Source: Kluyvera genomosp. 3
GTDB taxonomy: Bacteria > Pseudomonadota > Gammaproteobacteria > Enterobacterales > Enterobacteriaceae
Reading direction: 5' to 3'
NCBI GenBank assembly: GCA_002211745.1
Contig: CP022114.1
Coordinates: 806,001 to 870,000 of the forward strand
Length of the DNA: 64,000 nt
Part shown: positions 46,020 through 54,976 of the stretch, piece after piece
Position numbering within the stretch: position 1 is the stretch's first letter
Layout: every line of letters begins with the position of its first letter
Made by a program: the position numbers and the translations under genes
Notes under the pieces: model-generated
The model's input: the letters and a program-made list of their open reading frames with translations, nothing else
What the model was told of the DNA's origin: nothing
The model's database searches: none

Positions 46020-47116
46020 ATGTTTGAAATAAACCCGGTAAATAATCGCATTCAGGACCTCACGGAGCGTTCCGACGTTCTTAGGGGTATCTTTGACTAT
46101 GATGCTAAGAAAGAGCGTCTGGAAGAAGTAAACGCCGAGCTGGAACAGCCGGATGTCTGGAACGAACCCGAACGCGCGCAGGCGCTGGGCAAAGAGCGTT
46201 CTTCCCTTGAAGCGATCGTCGATACCCTCGACCAAATGGCCCAGGGCCTGGAAGACGTTTCCGGCCTGCTGGAACTGGCTGTAGAAGCCGACGACGAAGA
46301 CACCTTCAACGAAGCCGTTGCCGAGCTGGACACGCTGGAAGAGAAGCTGGCGCAGCTCGAGTTCCGTCGTATGTTCTCTGGCGAATATGACAACGCCGAT
46401 TGCTACCTTGATATCCAGGCCGGTTCCGGCGGTACTGAAGCGCAGGACTGGGCAAGCATGCTCGAGCGTATGTATCTGCGTTGGGCAGAAGCGCGCGGCT
46501 TTAAAACTGAAATCATCGAAGAGTCCGAAGGGAAGTGGCCGGGATTAAATCCGTGACCATCAAAATCTCCGGCGATTACGCCTACGGCTGGCTGCGTACC
46601 GAAACCGGCGTTCACCGCCTGGTGCGTAAGAGCCCGTTCGACTCCGGCGGCCGTCGCCACACCTCCTTTAGCTCCGCGTTCGTGTACCCGGAAGTGGATG
46701 ACGATATCGATATCGACATCAACCCGGCGGATCTGCGTATCGACGTTTACCGTGCCTCCGGCGCGGGCGGCCAGCACGTTAACCGTACGGAATCTGCGGT
46801 GCGTATCACCCACATCCCGACCGGGATTGTGACGCAGTGCCAGAACGACCGTTCCCAGCACAAGAACAAAGACCAGGCCATGAAGCAGATGAAAGCGAAG
46901 CTTTATGAACTGGAAATGCAGAAAAAGAACGCGGAAAAACAGGCGATGGAAGACAACAAGTCTGATATCGGCTGGGGTAGTCAGATTCGTTCGTATGTCC
47001 TGGACGATTCCCGTATTAAAGACCTGCGCACTGGGGTGGAAACCCGCAATACGCAGGCGGTACTGGACGGAAGTCTGGATCAATTTATCGAAGCAAGTTT
47101 GAAAGCAGGGCTATGA
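46020..47116 (+). CDS. prfB: Peptide chain release factor 2 (altered frameshift site, one frame break)
   Basis: RF2 recognises UGA and UAA and releases the peptide. Corrected length is 365 residues, as in E. coli. The stop-codon motif SPF is in [14 protein letters not shown] and the GGQ motif in [17 protein letters not shown]. coli prfB needs a programmed +1 shift at CTTAGGGGGTATCTTTGA; here the G run has four, giving CTTAGGGGTATCTTTGAC, so the frame reads straight through as RGIFDYD. A separate base is missing near 46531. Both changes match the deletion errors seen elsewhere, so I expect the normal frameshift site in the organism. Confidence 0.95.
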
Positions 47117-47125
47117 GGAACCAAC

Positions 47126-48643
47126 ATGTCTGAACAAAACGCACAAGGCGCTGACGAGGTAGTCGATCTTAACAATGAAATGAAGGCACGCCGCGAGAAG
47201 CTGGCTGCACTGCGTGAGCAGGGCATCCCGTTCCCGAACGATTTCCGTCGCGACAGCACCTCAGACCTTCTGCATGCGAAATATGATGATAAGGAAGGCG
47301 AAGAACTCGAAGCGCTGAATATCGAGGTCTCCGTTGCGGGCCGTATGATGACCCGCCGTATTATGGGTAAAGCGTCCTTCGTTACGCTGCAGGACGTTGG
47401 CGGCCGTATTCAGCTGTACGTCGCGCGTGACGATCTGCCGGAAGGCATCTACAACGAGCAGTTCAAGAAATGGGACCTCGGCGATATTCTGGGCGCGAAA
47501 GGTAAGCTGTTCAAAACCAAAACCGGTGAGCTGTCTATCCACTGCACCGAACTGCGTCTGCTGACCAAAGCACTGCGTCCGCTGCCGGACAAATTCCACG
47601 GCCTGCAGGATCAGGAAGCGCGCTACCGTCAGCGTTACCTGGATCTCATCTCTAACGATGAATCCCGCAAGACTTTCAAAGTGCGTTCTCAGATTCTGGC
47701 GGGTATCCGTCAGTTCATGGTGGGCCGCGGCTTTATGGAAGTGGAAACACCGATGATGCAGGTGATCCCAGGCGGCGCGTCCGCTCGTCCGTTCATCACC
47801 CATCACAACGCGCTGGATCTGGACATGTACCTGCGTATCGCGCCGGAACTGTACCTGAAACGTCTGGTGGTTGGCGGCTTCGAGCGTGTGTTCGAAATCA
47901 ACCGTAACTTCCGTAACGAAGGTATCTCCGTTCGCCACAACCCTGAGTTCACCATGATGGAACTCTACATGGCGTACGCAGACTACAAAGATCTGATCGA
48001 GCTGACCGAATCCCTGTTCCGTACCCTGGCGCAGGATATTCTGGGCCACACCGCGGTGCCTTACGGCGACCAGACTTTCGACTTCGGCAAGCCGTTCGAA
48101 AAACTGACCATGCGTGAAGCTATCAAGAAATATCGCCCGGAAACTGACATGGCGGATCTGGATAACTTCGACTCCGCGAAGGCCATTGCTGAAAGCATCG
48201 GTATTCACGTTGAGAAGAGCTGGGGTCTGGGCCGTATCGTGACCGAGATCTTCGAAGAAGTGGCGGAAGCGCACCTGATTCAGCCGACCTTCATCACCGA
48301 GTACCCGGCCGAGGTTTCTCCGCTGGCGCGCCGCAACGACGTGAACCCGGAAATCACTGACCGCTTTGAATTCTTCATCGGCGGCCGCGAAATCGGTAAC
48401 GGTTTCAGCGAGCTGAACGACGCAGAAGATCAGGCGCAGCGCTTCCAGGATCAGGTTAACGCTAAAGAAGCGGGCGATGACGAAGCGATGTTCTACGACG
48501 AAGACTACGTTACCGCGCTGGAACACGGTCTGCCGCCGACTGCTGGTCTGGGTATTGGTATCGACCGTATGGTCATGCTGTTCACCAACAGCCACACCAT
48601 CCGCGACGTGATTCTGTTCCCGGCGATGCGTCCGGTGAAATAA
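47126..48643 (+). CDS. lysS: Lysyl-tRNA synthetase
   Basis: Class II synthetase charging tRNA-Lys, 505 residues as in E. coli. An N-terminal OB-fold anticodon domain ([20 protein letters not shown]) is followed by motif 2 ([18 protein letters not shown]) and motif 3 ([15 protein letters not shown]). It begins nine bases after prfB, an arrangement conserved in E. coli. Intact. Its terminator has been split by an IS element. Confidence 0.98.
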   Translation: MSEQNAQGADEVVDLNNEMKARREKLAALREQGIPFPNDFRRDSTSDLLHAKYDDKEGEELEALNIEVSVAGRMMTRRIMGKASFVTLQDVGGRIQLYVARDDLPEGIYNEQFKKWDLGDILGAKGKLFKTKTGELSIHCTELRLLTKALRPLPDKFHGLQDQEARYRQRYLDLISNDESRKTFKVRSQILAGIRQFMVGRGFMEVETPMMQVIPGGASARPFITHHNALDLDMYLRIAPELYLKRLVVGGFERVFEINRNFRNEGISVRHNPEFTMMELYMAYADYKDLIELTESLFRTLAQDILGHTAVPYGDQTFDFGKPFEKLTMREAIKKYRPETDMADLDNFDSAKAIAESIGIHVEKSWGLGRIVTEIFEEVAEAHLIQPTFITEYPAEVSPLARRNDVNPEITDRFEFFIGGREIGNGFSELNDAEDQAQRFQDQVNAKEAGDDEAMFYDEDYVTALEHGLPPTAGLGIGIDRMVMLFTNSHTIRDVILFPAMRPVK

Positions 48644-48660
48644 TCGCGAAAGCGAAAGGT

Positions 48661-48676
48661 AAAAAACCCGGCCATG
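48661..48676 (+). terminator. Left half of the IS-split lysS terminator
   Basis: AAAAAACCCGGCCATG here and CATGGCCGGGTTTTTT at 50117-50132 together make one perfect palindrome, the expected lysS rho-independent terminator. The insertion separates the arms by 1.44 kb, so lysS transcripts now run into the element. Confidence 0.85.
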
Positions 48677-48708
48677 TGAACTGACCCCATAATGTTGGAC
48701 GGTTTATA

Positions 48709-49547
48709 TTAAGCGGTTATCAGGGCCTGAGTTCGGTATTCCACTGGACTCAGGCCTTTTAGTTTCTGTTTTATTCTTTCATGGTTGTAATAGTGGATGT
48801 ATTCATCGATAGCGATGCGTAACTCACTGATACTTTTATATTCTTCAAGGTAAAAACATTCAGACTTCAGCGTGCCGAAGAAGCTTTCCATCACTGCATT
48901 ATCGTAGCAGTTTCCCTTTCTTGACATGCTCTGTTTCAGACCAACTCCCTTTAGTCGGTTCTGATAGTGCGCCATCTGGTATTGCCAGCCCTGATCTGAG
49001 TGGAGCAGCGGGTATTCGCCTTTACCCAGTACAGATACAGCCTTCGACAGCATGTCATCCACCATCGACAGAAGAGGACGGCGCTCCATCTGATACGCAA
49101 CTATTTCTCCGTTATACAGATCCAGAACGGGGACAGATACAGTTTTTCTCCGCTGATCTTAAATTCCGTGACATCTGTTACCCACTTCTGGTTAGGCTTA
49201 TCCGCACTGAACTGCCGGTTCAGCACATTACCCGCCACTTTTCCATACCGACCTCGGTAAGAGTTGTATTTCTTCCTTCTGATACAGCAGGTTAAATCCA
49301 GCTCCTTCATTAACCTCTGAACCGTTTTATGGTTCAGTAAGCTTCCTTCCCGGCGGATGGCCAGCGTGATTCGCCTGTATCCATATCGTCCTTTATGTTT
49401 ATGGAACAGCGTTAAAATCTGCCGCTTATCATCGGCATGTTTGTCTGGTTTCTTACCGCTGGTCAGTTGCCAGTAGAACGTGCTTTTTGCCAGCCCTGCC
49501 GCTTTTAACAAGCGCGCAAGAGGGAACTCCGACCTTAACTCATTCAC
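48709..49547 (-). CDS. IS3-family transposase OrfB (one frame break)
   Basis: DDE integrase-type catalytic subunit, about 279 residues when corrected. The first Asp lies in KWVTDVTEFKISG, the second in PLLHSDQGWQYQM and the Glu in NAVMESFFGTLKSE; an HTH_21-type segment (KGRYGYRRITLAIRREG) precedes them. One base is missing in the G run at 49129-49132, which otherwise stops the frame before the second Asp. The GTG start overlaps the OrfA stop, so coupling or a programmed -1 shift could yield OrfAB. Confidence 0.9.
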
Positions 49548-50065
49548 GACCTGCGCTTTATCCCGCGTTTTGACGTGCTTCTTTCCCTGAGTAAGGCCTG
49601 AAGCTTTTTTAGATAGGCCACTTCAGCACGCAGTTGTTCAAGCTCCTCTCGTTCATCCGGGTTAAGAGGATCCTGCAAAGGAGGGACGGGGTGATTTTCA
49701 GGACGTTCTGGCATCGTTTTTTTCCTGTATCGGCTGTCTGTAAGGGCTTCTAATCCTCCTTCATCATACAGTCGTTCCCACTGACAAACAGTGGAAAAGG
49801 CAGGGATAATAAATTTTGCGCAGACTTCGCGAACAGACAACCGGTGTTCACGCATATGCAGGATAACAGACTCTTTAAAGGCAGGAGAGTAGGTGAAATG
49901 TCGGGTTGTCAGTCCGGCTTCGCCATGAAGCTTCCAGGCTGCAGTCCACTTACGAACGGCACTGTGATCGATACCAAAACGCTTTGCGGTCGCTTGCTGC
50001 CCTTCCACGCCGGAAAGATAGTGCTGCACAACCTCAAGCTTAAAGCTGAGAGAATACTTGCTCAT
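49544..50065 (-). CDS. IS3-family OrfA DNA-binding subunit
   Basis: About 173 residues from MSKYSLSFKLEVVQHYL; an in-frame start 11 codons upstream is also open. Two helix-turn-helix segments are visible (QQATAKRFGIDHSAVRKW and SVREVCAKFIIPAFSTVCQW), followed by a leucine-zipper-like stretch (EREELEQLRAEVAYLKKLQ) typical of IS150-group OrfA. Intact. Confidence 0.9.
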   Translation of the reverse strand: MSKYSLSFKLEVVQHYLSGVEGQQATAKRFGIDHSAVRKWTAAWKLHGEAGLTTRHFTYSPAFKESVILHMREHRLSVREVCAKFIIPAFSTVCQWERLYDEGGLEALTDSRYRKKTMPERPENHPVPPLQDPLNPDEREELEQLRAEVAYLKKLQALLRERSTSKRGIKRRS

Positions 50066-50116
50066 AAAAAACTGCACCTTACTTCGTTGGGTGTCCAACT
50101 TTTGGGGTGCAGTTCA

Positions 50117-50133
50117 CATGGCCGGGTTTTTTT
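50117..50133 (+). terminator. Right half of the IS-split lysS terminator
   Basis: CATGGCCGGGTTTTTTT: the distal arm and T tract of the original lysS terminator, beginning with the duplicated CATG. Confidence 0.85.
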
Positions 50134-50148
50134 ATGTCTGCGATTGGG

Positions 50149-50693
50149 CTAGATGTGGGCGAAATCGATCAACGCCTGACGCGCCTTCGCGTCTGCCGCC
50201 TCCATCACCATCCACGGGCTAAACGCCCACGGCGTCAGCGCGAGCGCATGCAGCGCGTCGTCGAGTTCGCACCACTGGTGCTCAATGACCTCGTCGGCAT
50301 TCGGCTGTACGGCGCTGGTGATGCGAGCCGCATACACCGGACATACTTCGTTTTCGACGATACCGTTAGGCGCTACGGCGCGATAGCGGAAGTCGGGCGC
50401 GACCGGGGTAATGTGGCTGATTTCGACACCTAGCTCAAAGCGACAGCGGCGGGCAATCGCCTGTTCGAAGGTCTCGCCCTGCTGTGGATGCCGCAGACTG
50501 AGTTAGTCCATACGCCGGGCCAGGCCACTTTACTGAGAGAGCGGCGGGTGACCAGAAACTGGCCGCGATCGTTAAATAACCAACAAGAGAAGGCGAGATG
50601 CAGCGGGGTAGAGAGAGTGTGCGCGGCATACTTATCCAGTAATCCGCACGGTTGATCGTGCTCATCGAGCAAAATGACGTGTTCCCCTGCCAT
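50149..50693 (-). CDS. idi: Isopentenyl-diphosphate isomerase (one frame break)
   Basis: Type I IDI, a Nudix-fold enzyme that interconverts IPP and DMAPP. It has 181 residues when corrected (E. coli 182). Motifs are [20 protein letters not shown], the metal-site TNSVCGHPQQGE and the Nudix-like ARRCRFELG, then [11 protein letters not shown] near the end. A base is missing near 50491 within CGHPQ. Its usual neighbour lysS is now separated by the IS. Confidence 0.94.
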
Positions 50694-50937
50694 GGCAACT
50701 CCTGAAAATGAAAGATGACCCGGCATAAACCCACCGGGCCATATACTCAGGCAACCAGCGTAGCCATAAGTGGGAAAAAGGCATTACCAAAACAAGCCCT
50801 GCCTCCTTTTAGCCACCGGATGGCTCATGTTCTCTGTGCGCCGCATTCTCATGCCAATCCACAGCCCTGATGGTTTAGCATCTCGTGCTACCCTGCTATC
50901 ATAGATTCTTCGAACGCTTTTGACCTGAGGATTCGTT

Positions 50938-51674
50938 TTGCGAGCAGGAAGCCAAATCTCTTCCCTACGACGACTGTTAATGTGCCTGACGATTGGTCTG
51001 GCGCTGTCTGGCTGTGCGGGTAACTCATCAGAAGGCAGCTATAGCGGTTCGGTTTACACCGTGAAGCGTGGTGATACATTGTCGCGAATTTCGCGTATGA
51101 CGGGCACCAGCGTGCGAGATTTGGCGCGGATGAACGGGATTTCTCCGCCGTATACTATCGAAGTTGGACAAAAGCTGAAGGTGAGCGGCGCGTCCTCATC
51201 CAGTGCGAAAAAATCGACAACCAGCAAAACAGCAAAAGTGGTGCCGTCTTCTGCGGTACCGCAGTCATCATGGCCGCCGGTAGGGCAACGCTGCTGGCGC
51301 TGGCCGCCAGCGGTAAAGTGGTGATGAAGTATTCAACCTCAGAGGGTGGCAACAAAGGGATCGATATCGCGGGCAGCCGTGGACAGCCGGTGTACGCAGC
51401 CGGGGCAGGTAAGGTGGTTTACGTCGGCAACCAGCTGCGCGGTTACGGTAATCTGGTGATGATTAAACATAACGAAGATTACATTACCGCTTATGCTCAC
51501 AACGATAAACTGCTGGTCAACAACGGGCAGAGCGTGAAGATTGGCCAGCAGATAGCCACCATGGGCAGTTCGGATGCGGATTCTGTGCGGCTGCATTTCC
51601 AGATTCGTTACCGGGCAACGGCTATCGATCCACTGCGCTATTTACCGCCGCAGGGCAGTAAGCCGAAGTGCTAA
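50938..51674 (+). CDS. actS: Amidase activator ActS (YgeR), LysM-LytM lipoprotein (one frame break)
   Basis: Outer-membrane lipoprotein that activates peptidoglycan amidases (mainly AmiC in E. coli). It has about 245 residues. A lipobox (ALSGC) is followed by a LysM domain ([20 protein letters not shown]) and a degenerate LytM domain ([20 protein letters not shown]) lacking the zinc histidine, as expected for a non-enzymatic activator. A base is missing near 51303 (restoring CWRWPASGKVVM). I place the start at TTG 50938 behind GAGG, which aligns with the E. coli N-terminus; an internal ATG would leave a shorter signal. Confidence 0.9.
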
Positions 51675-51709
51675 CCGGTTATTTTATCGTCACTTAGCAC
51701 CCAGAGTGC

Positions 51710-51737
51710 TTGCCAGGCGAGGAGTAAGGTTTATAAT
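51710..51737 (+). promoter_or_regulatory. tRNA-Gly promoter
   Basis: TTGCCA and a perfect TATAAT separated by 16 bases, followed by a GC-rich discriminator (GCTCCTCGC) typical of stable-RNA promoters, 17 bases before the tRNA. Confidence 0.8.
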
Positions 51738-51754
51738 GCTCCTCGCACACCTTT

Positions 51755-51827
51755 GCGGGCGTAGTTCAATGGTAGAACGAGAGCTTCCCAAGCTCTATAC
51801 GAGGGTTCGATTCCCTTCGCCGCTCCA
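51755..51827 (+). tRNA. glyU: tRNA-Gly (anticodon CCC), one base short in the acceptor stem
   Basis: Matches E. coli glyU: the acceptor arm GCGGGCG, D-arm AGTTCAATGGTAGAAC, anticodon arm GAGCTTCCCAAGCTC with anticodon CCC, T-arm GAGGGTTCGATTCCCTTC and encoded CCA. The 3' acceptor strand reads CGCCGC where CGCCCGC is needed, so one C is missing near 51820. The length is 73 instead of 74; most likely a sequence error. The gene marks the left edge of an accessory stretch. Confidence 0.92.
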
Positions 51828-52335
51828 GAGCTCTCCCTTGTTGCAAAACACCGCCAGTAACTGGCTTAAATGTGTTTCGCTATTAACAACTTACTTAACA
51901 TAAGTTGTCTGTGATCGTTCTACCATTGAACGACGATTTACCAACAAGAGGTACACTGTTAGTTGTCACGGATAGTTACTATGGAAGTAAGAGTATAACT
52001 ATTCGGCGGCGGCAGTTGTAGCCCTCACACCGCGATAGCACAACGTGAAGGAAAAGCCTGATCCGGGCATTGTCTCTTACACCAGACTGATCACACGCAT
52101 TCAAGCCCGATGTGTGGCCCTATGAGCCACGTAAACAGGTTTATGGTGATAACGTGCTTACAAACGACATGTAGGCTCTATCAGCGTTTCAGCGACGCTC
52201 CTGCAAGGGTACACGGTTATCCTGATAAGGTGTGATCCCTCTGACAGTCTGATGTTGTCGCCTAACGGCTCCGCTTGTTGCTGTATCACCAACGGGGCTT
52301 TATGGCTTCTATTGTCTAAAATTAGGGAAAAGGGG
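51828..52335. other. Gene-poor island edge after tRNA-Gly
   Basis: About 500 bases with no convincing gene. At 51915-51931 a 17-base inverted copy of the tRNA-Gly D-arm (GTTCAATGGTAGAACGA on the minus strand) lies about 90 bases past the tRNA. No integrase gene and no direct repeat of the tRNA 3' end were found. Confidence 0.5.
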
Positions 52336-52359
52336 AAAGGCTGGATCTCTCCAGCCTTT
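52336..52359 (-). terminator. Terminator after effector-immunity pair
   Basis: AAAGGCTGGA-GAGA-TCCAGCCTTT on the minus strand followed by CCCCTTTTCCC, six bases after the small membrane protein stop. Confidence 0.75.
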
Positions 52360-52364
52360 GGCGG

Positions 52365-52627
52365 TCATCTCACTTTCTTGAAGATAAGCAGGATCAGAGG
52401 GACGCAGACAGCGAAACCAATGATAGAGGCTAAAGCCGAATCAGAGTGATTTTGCGATAGCTCCTTAACAAACCAGGTACATTGAGAGGGGTAAATTCTC
52501 CGCCTTGGCTCATTGTCTCTGAAAAGTTAAGAGCGAAGACCAGATCGAAATAAAGCACGATAACGTAATACGCTACGCAGATCAGCGCGATACTCACCCA
52601 CCTGATCCAGAACTTCTTATTCATCAT
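52365..52627 (-). CDS. Small two-helix membrane protein, candidate immunity protein (one frame break)
   Basis: About 87 residues when the base missing near 52471 is restored. There are two hydrophobic helices, VSIALICVAYYVIVLYFDLV near the N-terminus and SIIGFAVCVPLILLIF at the end, with basic residues outside both (MNKKFWIRW and KKVR). Both ends should be cytoplasmic, with a loop of about 35 residues (NFSETMSQGGEFTPLNVPGF...) in the periplasm. Its start overlaps the end of the PAAR effector gene by about ten bases, so translation is coupled. I do not recognise the family; immunity against the adjacent periplasm-acting effector is inferred from topology and overlap. Confidence 0.65.
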
Positions 52628-53739
52628 CGTAAGTGCTTCCCAATGAACCGCCTACTGTACCGCCTGAGTATGGGGATGTTGAGCCAGCAACGGCAGCGGA
52701 ATCGGCAGCAGCTTGTTGAATTTTTGCACTCCCTCCCATTGTTTGAGGGCTTTTGTTCTCGGTGTTAGGGTACTGCTGTTTGAATGTATTAGTCATTTCG
52801 ACAACGAGCATTGAGGAGAAGTCTGCACTCTTTGATTCAAGATAACTTTGCAGTGATACCGGAATAGTGAAATCTTCTTCTATGTCGATTGGTAGCTGTG
52901 TTGTCGTGGATGTGTAACCGTGATCGAATAACTTTGAACCAGCAAACTTGATCCCTCAACTGAGTGGGTGGTACAGTTGCTACCAGTCACATCGTACTTA
53001 TCAATCGTGCGCCCTCTTCGCTTTGTACCGTCTTGCATGTTTGGCGTTTGAATTGGTGCTACACCGCCATTCCAAAGGTTTTCGAAGAATTTACGGGTGA
53101 TTTTAGGATCTGCATCATCAATGCGGAAAGCGCGAGCACCCATTTCATAAAGTTCGTATCGGTAATACTTACGCGCATCTTCGTCTTGGAAAAAGTCTAA
53201 AACCCATCCCAGTGAAGGTACTTTTATCAGTGCGTCCATAGCGTCCGTAGGTGTAGAGATAGATACTGTTATTCTCATGCACCGAAACGAAAGCATGACC
53301 TGCACTTGTCGTTTCAGTCCAGATGAAAACGCCGTTCAATAGCTGGTTATCTTCTGGCTTGCAGGTGTCAGTAAAGCTATCAGTTTGGGGATCGTCAATC
53401 GGGCCGGGAGAACGGGAAATTCCACAACGTGAGATTGGGCAGTGTCGGCTTTTGCTCCCTTTGTAGAAAATTCGTAAGTGTCATCGATGGAAGGAATAAA
53501 ACGTGATTTGCAGGGCAGGAACTACGACTGTGCAGTGTTCCGGCTACCCTTTTACCATGTATGTCATCACTATCAAGACCGCCGCAGATACGATAATAGC
53601 CTGGGTGTTTGCCACAGGTTACTTTATGGCCTTCACATGCCATGTCTTTATCGAAAAATTGATGGTCGGGGCATCCTTCAAGAATCCTACCACCGCAAGC
53701 TGTCTTATCACCCCTAAATAAAAAATGACCAATAGCCAT
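52617..53739 (-). CDS. PAAR-domain type VI effector with cysteine-peptidase-like C-terminus (five frame breaks)
   Basis: A 375-residue protein when single bases missing near 53508, 53405, 53209, 53204 and 52954 are restored. Residues 1-85 are a PAAR domain (AIGHFLFRGDKTACGG, CEGHKVTCGKHPGYY), which caps the type VI secretion spike. After a linker, His149 in ETTSAGHAFVSV and Cys257 in DVTGSNCTTHSVEGI occur in the His-then-Cys order of circularly permuted NlpC/P60-type peptidases; YTYGRYGRTD lies between them. The tail is Gly/Ser-rich. It probably attacks peptidoglycan or another periplasmic target in rival cells. The activity is inferred from two motifs only. No other type VI genes are in the window. 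Confidence 0.75.
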
Positions 53740-53867
53740 TCGTCCTTATCCTTGTTTTGCTTGTAAGTCCATGTGGAAAGTGTAGGCTTTTGGTGCTGGC
53801 GAGTAAATGAGCAAATGTAACAAAATCAAAGTGTAATTGTGGGTGAATTTTAGTTAAGTGACGCTAA

Positions 53868-53890
53868 AGAAAAGGGGCATTGCGCCCCTC
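53868..53890 (-). terminator. Minus-strand terminator upstream of the effector gene
   Basis: GGGGC-GCAAT-GCCCC followed by TTTTC on the minus strand. It would end a transcript coming from the 53.9-54.3 kb stretch before the effector promoter. Confidence 0.65.
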
Positions 53891-53960
53891 ATATTACCCT
53901 CTCAAAGCCTGTAGCCACATCATTAGCAAATGAAGCTGGCTTCCTGTCATAGCTGGCACT

Positions 53961-54290
53961 TTAACCCTTCTTCCGGCTTATACGTTGCACAGCGCGAGCG
54001 CTAACGCACATAATGTGCTGATTCGGCATTCCCTGATCTCCGTTGGGTTTGTTGGATATGGCGGGGCTGACTTCTTGGTGGTTGGCGGCCCCTGCCACCT
54101 GATTACCTTGCTTGTCTACTTCGTGCTGATCGCGTTTATAATCCAATCTTTCTCCTGCTGTGTTAATTCCAGTTTGTTCATTCGTGTCAGAAAGGTGTTG
54201 ATTACCTGAATATCGGAATCAGTGATCTGCTTTAAGGGTAATGCACCACAGGCACTGAAGCGGTCAGTGGTTAAAGAGGGAGTTTTTTGA
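53961..54290 (-). other. Unassigned coding-like remnant
   Basis: On the minus strand a frame ending at 54116 reads LTTDRFSACGALPLKQITDS and continues TRMNKLELTQQEKDWIINAI, protein-like but without a start, and it runs into the end of the PadR gene. A second frame from 54146 codes 61 hydrophilic residues (MDYKRDQHEVDKQGNQ...) to 53961. Given the deletion errors, these could be two parts of one small protein or a truncated gene at the island boundary. I do not recognise either. Confidence 0.35.
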
Positions 54291-54976
54291 GTGCGTCAAT
54301 GGCGGTTTGTAGCACAGTCACCATCTGGCGCTGTACCTCCGGGTCGCTCTGATGGCGGGCGTGAATCTGGTGGCGCAGCTCGGCCACGGCGTCGCGTAAT
54401 GCAGGATCAAAATCGGTAGGGGCTTCGCGCATCGCCTCAGTCATGGTGTTCATCTGCTGAGCGAAGTGGTCCAGCCGCGCCTTGATAGCGTCAGCCATAG
54501 CTCTGTTTTCCGCTAGCCATGCCGTGCCTTCTGCCGCCAGCGCATAGCGCTTGCGGGTACCTTCCTGAGTGACGGTGACATAGCCGACATCCTCAAGCCA
54601 GGTCAGTGCCGGGTAAACGACCCCGGGCTCGGTTTGTAGAACCCGGCGCTTTTTTCGTCCAGCCGTTTGATCAGCTCATAACCATAGCTGGCATTCTCCT
54701 CCAGGAGGGCAAGCAGCAATAATTGCAGTTCATCGGCGCTGAACTTACGGCCGCGTAAGAACGGCGGGCGTCCACCATTGCCAAAGAAGTCACCCGGCCG
54801 CCGCGTCCAGCGCCGAAGGGCCCGCCGTGATGGCGTCCAGCCATATGGAAGCATGTCTCATCTTCGTCATCGAACGGGTTGAACATCGCCATACGAGGAT
54901 CGTAGTGATGATGATAGCCATGGAGGCCGTGTTCATGGTGACCACAGGCGTGGCGATGGAATCGATCAAAAAACAT
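54271..54976 (-). CDS. His-rich PadR-family regulator, YqjI-like (two frame breaks)
   Basis: Transcription regulator of 235 residues when corrected. The N-terminus is rich in His (FHRHACGHHEHGLHGYHHHY), then Gly/Arg (GAGRGGRGDFFGNGG), as in the metal-responsive YqjI. The PadR winged helix follows: LLLALLEENASYGYELIKRL and KPSPGVVYPALTWLEDVGY. The C-terminal helical domain ends TAIDALKKLPL. Bases are missing near 54794 and 54623. It faces the cuyA operon across a shared control region with a matching operator. Metal sensing is inferred from the His cluster. Confidence 0.85.

Larger units (their letters stand above)
48677..50116 (-). mobile_element. IS3-family (IS150 group) insertion sequence in the lysS terminator
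   Basis: A complete element of about 1440 bases. Terminal inverted repeats are TGAACTGACCCCATAATGTTGG at the left and TGAACTGCACCCCAAAAGTTGG read inward from the right. It is flanked by a direct CATG duplication (48673-48676 and 50117-50120). OrfA and OrfB are on the minus strand in the IS3 layout. Size and target choice resemble IS1397 and ISKpn1, IS150-group elements known to insert in palindromic units; assignment to a named IS would need a database match. Confidence 0.92.

Noticed and set aside
47261-48595. A 444-codon minus-strand frame inside lysS
   Set aside because: Antisense shadow of an intact lysyl-tRNA synthetase gene; no ribosome site or recognisable product.
48709-50133. A composite transposon around idi or lysS
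   Set aside because: Only one IS copy is present, flanked by its own CATG duplication in a split terminator; no second copy or cargo.
51828-54290. A prophage integrated at tRNA-Gly
   Set aside because: No integrase, repressor, capsid or lysis genes were recognised; the only clear genes are the PAAR effector and its neighbour.
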